Source: Aotearoamyces nothofagi
Taxonomy: Eukaryota > Ascomycota > Leotiomycetes > Leotiales > Tympanidaceae
DNA: 64,000 bases
Assembly (NCBI GenBank): GCA_015345905.1
Contig: JADDTR010000031.1
Coordinates: 186,001 to 250,000, forward strand
Direction: 5' to 3'
Under the pieces are notes generated by a model. The model saw only the letters and a list, made by a program, of their open reading frames with translations. It searched no databases and was not told the DNA's origin. Of the stretch, positions 11,913 to 24,095 are shown piece by piece (the first letter of the stretch is position 1; every line of letters starts with the position of its first letter). Both the position numbers and the translations under genes were made by a program.

Positions 11913-12626
11913 TATATACATCAGAGATGGGATGTACGATTATATCTCACTTTTTCTGTCCTCATTCTGTTCAACTTGCAAACATTACGCTTTGCGATTC
12001 ATGAAAATTCTCAGACTAAGAGATTCAATTGATGCACAGTATGGAGAATGGCTTTTTTTTTAATATTCAGGATCGAAAGCAAGAAATGATGACGGCATGA
12101 TTGAAAATAAAGGGGTTTCTGATTGCACTTACACGGGTTATGGGTTGTGTGACCGAGGTTTCGCCACACTAGGGAGGGAGGCCGCCTGCTTCTACTTTGC
12201 GTTACTTCATGGAAGCAACGATACGATGGTACGAATTTATTATGCATGCAATGGGCGTTCACGGCATGTATGTAAAGCTGGTTCATGGCTCACATTGCTT
12301 GCATTAACGGCGTTGGGCATGTGATGATGCATGGATAGCCCAGTTGAGCTGAGCATAGGAAATGCGAGCTTCATTATTCTTAAACTGTCTCGCTTGTCAA
12401 GGATGAGAGATGACTGTACTTATAGCAGAGAATGATCAAAGTACCTACTACTTTATACGAGATCTTGACATGCGGTGGTATATGGTGTTGATTATATAAC
12501 TTCCGAGATTGACGCGTGCGGGCAAAACAAGATTGTCGGTTCTATACAGTGTCAACCCCTATAAGCAAGATGTTCTCGTCATCGACTAGTAATGCCTCGT
12601 GTCTCTTATATACTCATCCCAGAAAT
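11913..12626. other. Convergent intergenic region
   Basis: Tail-to-tail spacer between the DUF2293 gene and RIX7. It is AT-rich with a poly-T run near 12052. It probably holds both 3' ends. No gene is supported. Confidence 0.45.
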
Positions 12627-14999
12627 CTACATGCCCCTCTCCTTCAGCCGTCTATACTTCCCCGCGTCTTTGACGCTCGCCTTCACCGTCCCCAACGCAG
12701 CCTCCCAATCAGCCCTCTCGATCTTCAAGTCGGGCGCGTCGGCACCCCGCCTCAGCGCGGCGACGGCAGCGGCCTGGTGCAGATTGCCCAGATCGGCACC
12801 GCTGTAGCCGGCGCACCGGGGGTCGCGGGCGACGTCCTCGAGATCGACGTCGGGGGGCGCGTCGGGGAGGGCCTTGCGGTAGAGGGCCTTGAGGATCTCG
12901 ACGCGGTCGTCGGCGGTGGGCAGGTCGATGAAGACCGAGGTGCCGAGGCGGCCGGGGCGCAGCATGGCAGGGTCGATCATGTCGGGCCGGTTGGTGGCGG
13001 CGACGACGTAGATGCCGGCGCGGCTGCTGAGGCCGTCGAGCTCGGTGAGGAGCGTGTTGACGACCTTGGAGCTGGCCTCGCTGAGGGAGTCTTCGCGCTT
13101 GGGCACCAGGGCGTCGAGCTCGTCGAAGAAGAGGATGCAGGGCACCGAGGAGCGGGCGCGCTCGAAGACCTGGCGGACCGCACGCTCCGACTCGCCGACG
13201 TACTTGTTCAGGAGCTCGGGTCCTTTGATGCTGATGAAGTTGGCTTTGGATTCGTTGGCGACGGCTTTGGCGAGGAGCGTCTTGCCGCAGCCGGGCGGGC
13301 CCCAGAGGAGGACGCCGGTGGGGGCGGTGATGCCGACGCGGGCGAAGGCTTCGGGGCGTTTGATGGGCTCGACGATGGCCATTTCGAGCTGTTCGCGGAC
13401 TTCGTGGAGGGCGCCGATGTGGGCCCACGTGGTGTCGGGGATGGTGGCGAAGCCTTCGCGCTTGGCCGAGGGCTGGACCTTGGGGATGGCGGTGAGGAAG
13501 TCGTCGTAGGTGATGTCGAAGTCGCCTTCGGGCTCGTCTTCGCCGGCGTGCTGGACGAGGCTGCGAAGGATGCGGAGGGGTGCGGAGATGGAGTCGACGT
13601 CGGGCTCATCCGAGTCGACTTCCATGGCGGATTGGCTGCGTTGTTTGAGGACTGTCATCATGCGCTTCATGGCTTCTGTGCCGGCAACGGACACGACATC
13701 GTTCAGGTCAGCGCCGACGAAGCCAGGAGTGAGCTTGGCTAGGTCTCTGTAGCAGAAGTCTTCGGCGAGGTTGAGCTTTTGGGTCAGTGCTCTGAGGATC
13801 TTCTCGCGGGCTATTTCGTTGGGTACGCCTAGATTGATCTCTTTGTTGAAACGACCCGCTCTTCGAAGAGCTGGATCGAGACTATCGGGTCGATTCGTAG
13901 CTGCAATTATAATGACGGGTTTACCACCAGTTTTTTCTAACGCCATATCGTCCATACAAGTTAGCATCTGCGCGACAATTCGTTTTTCCATCTCTCGTTG
14001 GGCACTCTCTCGCTTTCCCATGATGACATCGATTTCGTCCAGGAAGACAAGGCATGGAGCCATTCTTTTCGCTTCCTCGAAGACTTCTCGGATTTTCTTC
14101 TCTGACTCTCCTGACATGCCAGCTACCAAAGAGGGAGCCGATAATGGGATAAAAGAGACTCCTATTTCTGCTGCAAAAGCGTTGGCGATCATCGTTTTTC
14201 CACATCCAGGTGGCCCATGAAGTAACACTCCGCGTGGAGGCTGTATACCAGTTCTTATGTATGTTTCGGGATATAACATCGGCATTGCAACAAGCTCATT
14301 CAACTCCTCAATGACGGAGTCTACCCCTCCAAGGTTTGCCAGCGAGATATCCGTAGGTGGCGAACGATCCACTTCCTTTTTGCTGTCCCTCTCGGCCTTC
14401 CTTCGTTTTAACTTAGGCTCCCCATTGGCCTGTCGCTCAGCCTTCGCTGGAGTAAATACCTCGCCATTTGTACCTGGTTGCATGGGTAGAAATGGTGTTA
14501 CGCTACCGCTGGGAGGAGACCCTTGCCGTGGACTTGTACTTGCTGAAGCTGCAGATTTCGCCCATAATTTCGTGATGCTCTTATTCATGACATTATGTTC
14601 CTAGCCTCGTAAGCGCAACCCTTCTTTCGTAGGATACGGCAGACAAACCTTGAGCACTGGCGCAACAGCATCATCTATGCCCTCAAAATCACCCTCTAGC
14701 GATTCACTATCGTCCTGCTCTTCCCTCAAGACTAATATAACGCGCTCGATCGAGTCTTCTAATAATTTCTTGCTTCTGCGCTTCAAGCTAGAATTCGAAT
14801 GCTTAATACTATCATAGACAGCAGATACCGTGAGGCGCTTCCCACCATTCTCAAGCTCGGCCTGGTCGTCTGCGATTTTACGTACAACTTGGTAGATCTT
14901 TACAAAATTAGCACCATCTCGCAAAACAAAAATTTGACAGCCTACCTCTTTATCTAGGCCCTGACTCAAAGTCGGCCGTTGGTTCCTAATAGGCATCAT
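12627..14999 (-). CDS. RIX7: Rix7/NVL-type AAA ATPase, 60S ribosome biogenesis
   Basis: Spliced on the minus strand: exons 14946-14999, 14649-14897 and 12627-14600, 758 residues. Both introns are exactly 48 bp. The second contains an in-frame TAG and would otherwise push the start to a Met 105 residues too late. Rix7 is a tandem AAA unfoldase that strips factors from pre-60S particles in the nucleolus. The N-terminal domain (GLDKEIYQVVRK, SNSSLKRRSKKLLEDSIERV) is typical of the family. D1 has GPPGCGKT near residue 229 and FLDEID near 284; D2 has GPPGCGKT near 532 and FFDELD near 588, with an NRPD motif in each. The length fits fungal Rix7. Start alternatives are the adjacent ATGs at 14999 and 14996. 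Codon third positions become strongly G/C in the D2 half. Confidence 0.93.
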
Positions 15000-15265
15000 C
15001 CAGATCTGCACAGAGACAATCTCTCTCGCTGTAAAACTTCCAAATATATACACGATATTCAAACGATCTCCAAGGGTTGTAAACTTTTTGGAGTCGCATA
15101 AAATTGACCCCTGTAGTGCCTCGGTAACTCCCGTTATCCATTATCGCAGCCCGTGCCACTCGTGCGACTCAAATCGATGACGAGTCGGCGGTTTTGTTGA
15201 GCGTTAGTACCAGTGCGTTCCATAGAAATGCGTCTGCGTAAAAGTACATTATTGAAGCACCGATC
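15000..15265. promoter_or_regulatory. Bidirectional promoter, RIX7 and VPS20
   Basis: Only 266 bases separate the two divergent start codons, so both genes must share this stretch for transcription start. I see no recognisable binding site. The role is inferred from layout. Confidence 0.5.
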
Positions 15266-15990
15266 ATGGGCAATACGCAGAGCGCATATAAGCCTTCGGA
15301 GCAGGACAAGTGCGTCTATCCCATCCTCCATTCCGTGTCTGAAAGAAACACTGACTCAATTCGTTCTGTAGAGCAATTTTGGATATGAAGAATCAGAGAG
15401 ATAGGCTACACCAGTACCAGCGTAAAATAACAGTATTGACGGATCAGGAAAAGGAGGTTGCGAGGAAGATGTTGGCAAAGGGAGATAAATCGAGAGCTTT
15501 GCTTGCGTTACGGAGGAAAAAATACCAGGAGTCGCTACTGGCGAAGACGGATGCCCAACTGGAACAATTGGAGCATCTAACGAGCAGTGTGGAGTTTGCA
15601 CTGGTGCAGAAAGACGTGGTATTTGGTCTACAACAAGGGACGAAGGTGCTGCGGGAGATTCATAAGGAGATGGGAGGAATAGAGCATGTGGAAAAGCTCA
15701 TGGGAGAGACCGCGGATGCGATTGCATATCAGAAGGCGAGTATTGCTGATTGTACACTAAATTTATATTATCGAACTCTTACTAACAAACAACAGGAGGT
15801 GAGCGACATGTTGGGCGGGCAAATATCAAACCAGGATGAAGACGAGGTTGAGGATGAGCTTGAAGCTCTCGAAGCAGAAATTTCTGGCGTGCTCCCAGAC
15901 GTACCAAATACAGAACTCCCACGTAAGGAACGGGCAAAGGCGAGGGAGAAGCAGAGAGAAGAAACCAGACGGGCTATGTTAGCGGAATGA
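15266..15990 (+). CDS. VPS20: ESCRT-III subunit Vps20 (CHMP6)
   Basis: Spliced model: exons 15266-15309, 15372-15735 and 15796-15990, 200 residues. Vps20 nucleates ESCRT-III on endosomes, linking ESCRT-II to Snf7 during multivesicular-body sorting. The start MGNTQSAYK carries the Gly2 needed for N-myristoylation. A basic helical core (KNQRDRLHQYQRKI, ALLALRRKKYQE) is followed by the acidic C-terminal half (NQDEDEVEDELEALE) expected to hold the autoinhibitory and Vps4-binding region. The 62-bp intron 1 is ordinary GT-AG. Intron 2 (15736-15795) is 60 bp, begins with GC (aag|gcgagt), has a consensus tactaac branch, is a multiple of three and has no stop. Removing it restores the conserved YQKEVSDMLGG, which supports the GC donor. 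Confidence 0.92.
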
Positions 15991-16490
15991 TCGAGGAACG
16001 GGTCACGGAGGAACTGCACAGATGGATATGTCAGAATGCACCTGCGCGGAGAAAGCAAAGCGTAGTTATCAAGCAAACAGCTTGTGGTCCTTGAGCCGCG
16101 TACAGCCCATACTATTTAAATGTTTGGGATATCCATTCAGCGCATATGGTTGGAATAGAAATCTCACGACGGGAGACGGGCAAGCGGGCTCCTGAGCTAC
16201 GGATATTCGGGATAACGGAACCGAGTATCTTTGAGTGGCGTAAGACCTTTTCCCGAGCATTATAGAGAGACGTATGGATTGGATTGCTTATAATTAGAAA
16301 TAATGCACATATAAAATATATCACGGTTTGGTATAATGGTATAAGGCTGTATAACGCCCGCTTTTTCAAAACGGCCAGCAACGGCACACTTGATTTGAAG
16401 AGGAGATAATGCGTTTCGCGATTAACCAGGGGCCATGCTATCTAACCTAATGTACACTCTATGATATCGTTACAACGTTGACAACGCCAT
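15991..16490. other. Convergent intergenic region
   Basis: Tail-to-tail spacer between VPS20 and the cytochrome c gene. No coding frame or RNA gene is supported; the middle part is AT-rich. Confidence 0.45.
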
Positions 16491-17369
<879 letters not shown>

Positions 17370-17824
17370 TGTGAAGTATTAGGGGATTGTATGGGGTCGG
17401 CAGGATGTAATAAAGGATTGATAGAGTACGTGAGATATTGTGGGAGAGGATTGAATGGTTGGGAAAAAGTCTTGTTGCTCGAGTCGGAGATGACGGGGAA
17501 GAGGCATTTAGGTTATTCTGCTCTTGCGCGCGAGACCTGCCGAAGCACTGACTAAGATTGGCTGCAGCCAATGAAATCAGCTGTGTTGCAAGCAAACCTA
17601 AGTCAGCAGCCATAGCGGCCGTGCAGCCTGGCCACGCTGGCCCAGGTAGAATCGGCGGATCTCGGAGAAACGAAAGTGTCCCTGTCGGCGCCCGTACAAC
17701 TTTTATCGAAAGCACAGCTCAATTTGGACAATCCCTACAATGCATGGGACCAATGCCTCAGTGCTAAGACAGAGTGGTTAATATACAAACGATTTTGGTG
17801 GAGCGTATAGGAGCATCAATTAGC
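17370..17824. promoter_or_regulatory. Bidirectional promoter, cytochrome c and mitochondrial-type protein
   Basis: A 455-bp spacer between divergent start codons. It contains CCAATGAAATCA-type sequence: an ATTGG box (rc CCAAT) near 17556 and CCAAT near 17568. CCAAT is the binding core of the Hap2/3/5 complex, which controls respiratory genes in fungi. The assignment is a motif match only. Confidence 0.4.
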
Positions 17825-18642
17825 ATGCCTACCGCAATCCCACGATTCCTGCTTCCCCAGCGGAGCCCCATCTGGAGATCCCGTACAGCATCTCCATCAC
17901 AAGTGATTCAGTCGATCCGCCATGTAGCTCACAAAGCGCCGGCAAAACCGCGAGTGCTTGAAAAGCCCACCAAGTTCAACCCGCCTTCGCATGGCTCAAA
18001 GCTGAAGAAAGCAGCTCCTAGATATCCGGGACCTCCACTATCATCCGAGCAAAAAGAAACGCAGAAGACGAAGCAGTATCCCCATATGATGCCTCCTGAA
18101 GGCACCTTTCTTTTTTGGTTCTTGAACAATCGAGCGATTCATCTTTATATCACCCTGGTAAGTTCCTTTGATCACGGCTATTATTCTTACATTGTGTTGA
18201 CATATTCCAGGGAACATTGTTCTCCCTGGCCGGGTTCACTTTCATCACGAACTTCAAGCGCACATCCGCCTTTGCAGACATGCTTCCCTCAGCATCCGAC
18301 CTCTTCTTCCATCCTATCGCCTTCACACGAACCTGCATAGAAGTGCTGCAGCTCCACACTGCACATGTATCTGCTGTGACAGCTGACCGTCGGAAACAGA
18401 GGGTGGATGACGTGCAGAAGCGTAGCGATTACAGAAAGGCCCATGGTCTGGAGACTGAGGGCTTTGGGGGGTGGTCTGCGAAGCCGGATAAACAGGACTT
18501 GGGTCCGGCAATTCCGTTCGAGGAATCAGACGTGCCGGGTGCTGGGGCAGTTGCTAATACTAGTGATGGTGGATTGGCGGAGCGTGTGCAGCAGCAGCAT
18601 AGCCACAAGAAGCCCTTGAAAATGTGGCTCGGTATATGGTAG
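17825..18642 (+). CDS. Predicted mitochondrial single-pass membrane protein
   Basis: Spliced model: exons 17825-18157 and 18211-18642 (intron 53 bp, phase 0), 254 residues. I do not recognise a named family. The N-terminus (MPTAIPRFLLPQRS, then further Arg/Ser-rich sequence) has the features of a mitochondrial targeting peptide. A Pro/Lys-rich linker leads to the motif PPEGTFLFWFLNNRAIHLY and one strongly hydrophobic segment at about residues 105-130 (ITLGTLFSLAGFTFITNF). The C-terminal half is soluble and charged. It shares a promoter region with cytochrome c, which fits a mitochondrial role. Location is inferred from the targeting features; no activity is proposed. Confidence 0.75.
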
Positions 18643-18787
18643 ATGTAGTATATAAGGGAAATGACATGATGACAGCTCCATGAATAGGCGAAACCCCTCC
18701 CACAAATACATGCATGAACTTGAAGAATGAACCGTGCATGTGCAATTGTTTCGATGAGTTTGCTTTCATTTAGTCCGAACATCATGG

Positions 18788-19984
18788 TTAACCCATATCT
18801 ACAGCATCTAGGCCATCCAATACCTCTTCGGCAACACCTCCTGGTGCCAACACCTTTCTTATCATGGCCGCAATGGTCTTCCTATTCGCACCACCCCTCG
18901 GTGCTTGCCAAACACCCTCGGTCTCCGCCTCCCTCTGGGTATTTGCTTCCTGGGTTGTAGTCGGTGCAGCCCCTCCCGTAGCCGTATTTAAAAAGTTAGG
19001 CACACCTGGGGGTGTCAGACGAGCTGGCGGATCAATAGTCCTCACAGACAACAATCTTATATCCCGTTCTGGCTTCGAATCGATATCCATAGCCCCCTCT
19101 ACTGCCTCTGAAGTAATCTTTAACTTCTCGCCAACCGAGACAGCCAGGACCACTTCTGCAACAACCAACTCCTCCTTGCTGGGATCAAAGATGATATTCC
19201 CTCCCACAGAAATCACCAATAACGTAATCGGCGGTCTGGACCGTCCTTTTCCCTCTTCACTCCTCGGGTACAAGAACACTGACGCGTCCCAATCATCGTC
19301 AAACAGCGGATCCTCATCTAGTTCCGACTTCAACTTCGGCAGCCGCGTAGATAGCAGTGCCAGATGTGTCGTTAATGACAGTAATGGTAGCGGATATGAG
19401 AGCGGTGGTGAGAGGAGCAAGATCTATATGGGTTTCAATCAGCACAACTCCAACAACATGAAATAGATATGGTGTAGACGTACGTCGAGATAAAGCTTCC
19501 AATGAAACCTCCGATTAATCCACAATCTCTTTGTAAACTCCCCATCCGCCAACAGCGCCTCGCTCATCATAGCAGCTAAGAAAACCGGCATCGAATCATC
19601 GTCTCTGAACCCCGGGATCTCAACCGTCATCTCGACCCAAGCATTATTTCCAGTCCTAGCATCATCTTTGGGCGTATTCTCATCTTCCTCGTCATCGTCG
19701 TCAGCAGCTTGCCCGACCTCGACATGAGGAACGTGTGTTCCAAACCGGTTTGGCGATTTCTCGACTTCGGCTTTGATGCCTACAATCGCTTCTGTGCCGT
19801 CTGCAAAGCATATCCGAGCGCTGCCATTAGTGGACGGTAGGATATCTGTTTCGGCGATTAGAGGCCGAAATTGTGTAGGTGTGCGCGCGTCGGGGCGGAT
19901 GGGTGGGGAGAGGGAGAGAGATGTGTGAAGGTAGGAGAGCTCGGCGGGGGAGAGAAGGACTTGGGTTGTGGAGGATGGCGCCAT
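18788..19984 (-). CDS. RRP42: Exosome core subunit Rrp42 (RNase PH fold)
   Basis: Spliced on the minus strand: exons 19484-19984 and 18788-19423 (intron 60 bp, phase 0), 378 residues. The RNase-PH-like ring of the RNA exosome processes and degrades RNA in nucleus and cytoplasm; eukaryotic ring subunits such as Rrp42 lack phosphorolytic activity. Visible family features are IRPDARTPTQFRPL, NGSARICFADGTEAIVGIKA, RRFHWKLYLD and the following LLLSPPLSYPLPLLSLTTH, which correspond to the strands and helices of the RNase PH domain. An acidic insertion (DDDDEEDEN) near residue 100 and a Thr/Gln/Glu-rich insertion toward the C-terminus make it longer than the human orthologue. Rrp42 is favoured over Rrp45 by the N-terminal pattern, but the distinction rests on memory. 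Confidence 0.82.
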
Positions 19985-20636
19985 GCTTGATAGATGGCTG
20001 GCGAGTTAGTAGAGGATGTGTTTAAGCCCTGTTCCGCTAAATCGTTGACATCTTCGTTTGGGGTTCAATTGTTGTGTGTTGTATATATATCCAGATCTTG
20101 ATCGCCCTATTAACATTTATTTCTCTGATTACACTAGCGCGAAAATGCTGCAAGGCTGTAGCGCAAGGCTCGAGACATTTCAAACGAGCATCTTTTCCTC
20201 AAGCACCCATACAGCTAATTCAGCCAATTACGTAGTATAGTAGTTAACATAGTACTATCAACCAATCTATATGCTTCGATATGTGTTATTTAAGCATATG
20301 CTCGGGGTTGATGTGCCCTGCGCTTTGCACCTCTAATCCCGCCCGCGACTCTTATAATTCTTTGCCGCCCTAGATGTCAAAGTAGCGGAAGTAGTCAAGA
20401 TTGCTCATTTGGAAGAGAAGCATATTATAAATATCCTGTCGTATTCTGTTATATCATAAAATCGTTTCTTACATGTCCATGAGCCTATTTCGTGCTCGCA
20501 CATGTATATGACCCCATATTATTCTCCGATATCATAGATCTATATAAAAGGATGATCATATAGCGTTTTATCATTATTAATCGGTCAGATTCGCCAGTTG
20601 ATAACTACCAACAGCTTGATACCGTGCTAGCCTGCC
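19985..20636. other. Intergenic region, AT-rich
   Basis: This is the RRP42 promoter side and the 3' side of ATE1. It is AT-rich, without a supported gene, RNA or repeat. Confidence 0.45.
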
Positions 20637-22539
20637 CTAGTCATAACTAACACACATCGTTTTCGCAAGGTCAGGGCCAATTGCGACCAATAAATCAGCA
20701 ATACTGCCCTTCACCGAAAGAGAATTGTCGACGGTGCTTGAATCCCAGATCACCAGATCACTCGTCTCGACAAGTCGGCCCCGGATTCGTAATTTGACAT
20801 GGTCGATGTCAAAGAGAGTATCGAGGTCCTGGCGTGACATAATTCCAGGCATGTTGCGCTTCCACAGAGGCTTATCGTCAATGTCGTCGGCATCAGCCTC
20901 ATCACCACTAAATACGGTTAGCATTGCTAAATAATTTCAAGTGTGACCTCACTAACCTCGAGCCATCTTGGTTGGAGACAACATCCTTAATATCTTCGAG
21001 TACTTCGGTTGTTTTATTATCACTCTCATCTGGCAAGGGAGTTCCTTCTCTCTTCTCTCGTGACAGTGATACAAACTTCCTGGCATCAAGTCGCTTTCTG
21101 AAGTCACCATCGAGGAGATCCCACGAATATGACTCAGGGTCTAAGACATATTGCGGATGATATTCACCCTTGTATCTCATCTTTGCACAGTTGTGAATAT
21201 AAAATCCCATCATATACCATCTATAGCCTTCTTCAACTGCAAGTGCAGCCTCCCGTAGAGCACTGAGCTTTCCGGGACTCCACGAATGCAAGTCTTCATG
21301 ATACATGAAGTACACTGCACTGACAGCATGAGGCAAGAGGTCCAGGACACCTATTGCAAGTAGGCGGCCATCAAGCCTATAGCATTGGTGGTATGAACCT
21401 AGCCTGCGCATATGGCCATCGAATTTCCGTGTCATTTGTTGCAGGGGTGATTCGCAAAGGAACCTTTTGAAGCCATTTCGGGATATCTTGCTTGGTGGCT
21501 CCTTATGAACGATCCGTTGATAGTTTTCAAATACTGTATATTTCTCTTCCGTGAAGATGTCCGGTTCAAGCGTAACTTGAAAATCATGCGCGGGGTTGGG
21601 TGGCACTGGCAACGTCTGCCGTTCACTCTCGTGGACCCTTTCGGAGAGATTGAATTCGGTTTTCCGCCTTGCTGCTTCCTCTTTTGATTTCGGGCGTAAC
21701 CTTGCACTCTCTTTGATGTACTCATCACCAAGAATATAGCGATTAAATCGATTTAGAGACTGTCTCTGATCTTTGGTTGCCTTGAATTCAGGTGCATCGA
21801 GTCTGATGGTGTAATGCGGACAGCAAGCATCTCTAAGGTTGGGCTTATATAGAAGAGTGCCAGACCTTCTCCAGCCTCTGCACAGAATATCCTCATAAAA
21901 TTGTGGAGATAATGACTTCGACTGGACGTAAAAGGAGTAGCCTATGAGGTATAAGCACCGATCTTGCTATGGGAGATAGTCGAAATGGTGAGAAATTTAA
22001 AAATGAAATGGCCTAGACACCAGAAAGAAATTGAAAGCCTTCTCATCATGATCAGGAAAAGACAGCGGGTGTGACGGAGTAGCACAAAACTTGAAAGCTA
22101 GGAAATGGGATCGCCGTGATATTGGAAGATCAGTCTCAACGAAAATAGCTAGGTGTCTTTGCATACTTCCTGAAGAGTTGTGGCAGTATCCGCAGCTGCC
22201 ACTCCTGTAGCCTACATTCAAGAGAGTCATCAGCATATACCATTCCTATGACAGCTTGCAAAAATCCACACAGTGTGGTGCGTACGAAGCAGTGGGGTTG
22301 CAGTGGGTTCATTGCCAGCTGCCGGATGCTATCCAAGTATAGCTAGAGGCAGTCGGGGGATTGAATTTTAAAAGAACGACACCCAAACAATGTCCCCACG
22401 TTCTGGAATCAATGGCGCGCAGAGGCAGCATGGTGCGAAATAGGGTTTCTGTCCACTCACCAATGGGCGTGATTTCTGAAATCTTCTCTAGGCTGTTGCT
22501 GCTGGGCGAGTTCAGACTCGTCTCAGGGGTGTTCGCCAT
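20637..22539 (-). CDS. ATE1: Arginyl-tRNA--protein transferase Ate1
   Basis: Spliced on the minus strand: exons 22461-22539, 22167-22211 (45 nt), 20957-21941 and 20637-20907, 459 residues (465 if the upstream ATG at 22557 is used). Ate1 transfers arginine to N-terminal Asp, Glu or oxidised Cys, feeding the Arg/N-degron pathway. The N-terminal domain has PIGYRSGSCGYC with the catalytic-domain cysteines, followed by SYSFYVQSKSL, RGWRRSGTLLYKP and DACCPHYTIR. The C-terminal GNAT-like domain has HQCYRLDGRLLAIGVLD, SAVYFMYHED and YYMG-type YRWYMMGFYIHNC. Introns 1 and 2 are 249 and 225 bp, long for this region, and flank the 45-nt exon. The last intron is 49 bp. Confidence 0.94.
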
Positions 22540-24095
22540 GGTGTGTTCTGATTGCATGCCCCGGGCGCGGATGCCAGCGGACGAACACGCTGGAGGCAGG
22601 ACGGCAGGGTACTGTTGCCGCCGAGTAGCAGGCGGGAAGCAGGCTGACAGGCTGCGAGTCAGTCAGTTCAGCAGGAGCGGGCATAGCCTGCAGGGACGGG
22701 TACAGAGGAGGACAGAAGAGAGAGGAGCGAAGATGGAGGGTAGATGACAGATGATAGATGGAGGTGACGGCACTGTACCTACAGTGCCTTTAAGAAGGCA
22801 TTCGCAAGACCCTTGATGGTGATTAGAGGCCGGTTAGGAGCACAGCCTTCAGAGGGCTGGGCAGGCCGGGCTACTGGCGTAGTCGGTGGTTGATAGCAGC
22901 GCCCGCAGGCTGTCTGCCGCTGGGCAACGACACACTGGACCGGGGGCTGCGAGCGAGATCTACGCCTCGGTAGCCGGTAGGCCAGCCAGCAGCAGGCCAG
23001 CCAGCAGCAGGCCAGCGCAGGCCCCAGCGGTCGCTGTACGGCAGTGTACGCAGCGTGCACGCCTGCACATCGCAAACGCTGCAGTGCTACCTGCACACGC
23101 CACAGGCTGCAGGCTCGCCGTGCACCACGCCCACCTCGCCCACCACGCCTACCGCCAGACAGCCCGCTGCTCGTTACCTATTACTCGCTGCACGGTATAT
23201 CATATCATCTATTTACAGCACTGCACTGCATGACTACACTACGTGACCATCCTCCTTGGCCACCGGCCTCCTCTGTCCAAGCCTGCAGACGTGCACGACA
23301 CGGTTCGTCCGGCTTTGCTGGTGGCCTGGCCTGACAGCGTGAGGCGACGTGAAGGCCTGCTTGTGTTTGTAGTCTAGTGCTCCACATAAACCGTGAATGG
23401 GTTGATTCCTCGTGCTCCGTCCGCTGCCTATCTTGCCCGCCGATGCGCTGCTGATGAGGGCTGTTGCGCCGCGATTCGCGCTTATGTAGTGGGGGTGGCA
23501 GTCCGAATGCTCGGAGAAGGCCCTTCGGCGGGGTTCAGAGCTACAGAGGATTCCAGACGGCCGGCCTCAGCTTCCTGGCCTGCCTTGCCTCCCTATCGCC
23601 CTCACCTCTCGTACGCCGCAGTGCTCCCGTACGCTATTGGGATCGCAGTGGTGGCCGCACGAGACCCGGAAACAAGCCCAGAGCAACTTGCCCACTCCTG
23701 CCTGCCTTCCGGCCTGCCTACCCGCGCCTACTGAGCAGCGGCCGTACGGCCATACATCTATCTGCTGCTCTTTCTCTTTCTCACCTGCAAAGACGGCGTG
23801 TTGGGAACGCATGACGCTCTCCTTCCATTCTCACATATATACGCCAGACCCCGTCTCGCTGCACAATCAGCCCGCATCAATCGATTGCAAACCCTATTGT
23901 CTCGCCGGGGCCTGCCTTGGGTGCTGCCTACCTTGTTGCAACTGCTTCCGGCTACCTTAGCTCTGCCATGTCGCTAGCCCACTGAAGCACCAGAACCGAA
24001 TGATACCTCCCCAGAACTTTTTTATATCAATCCAAAAGTCACACAAGAACACCAGTGGCTCAATAGCAGCAGCGAGGTGAAGCATTGCCTCTGCC
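22540..24095. promoter_or_regulatory. GC-rich divergent spacer, ATE1 and Nudix gene
   Basis: A 1.5-kb spacer between divergent genes. It is GC-rich with many CAG/CTG and GCC runs; at 22978-23020 a 17-bp unit (agcaggccagccagc) is repeated in tandem. Several open frames exist on both strands, but they overlap one another, lack family features and reflect the base composition. It probably holds both promoters. Confidence 0.45.
22978..23020. repeat. Short tandem repeat, about 17-bp unit
   Basis: Two to three adjacent copies of aggccagccagcagc are visible in the spacer upstream of ATE1. The unit is built from nested CAGC and GCC runs. Confidence 0.7.

Noticed and set aside
12516-13742. 408-residue plus-strand frame opposite RIX7
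   Set aside because: It is the antisense shadow of the GC-rich D2 domain: Gly/Ala/Asp/Val-rich with no family features.
22886-23814. Several overlapping frames in the ATE1-Nudix spacer
   Set aside because: They lie on both strands of GC-rich repetitive sequence and contradict one another.
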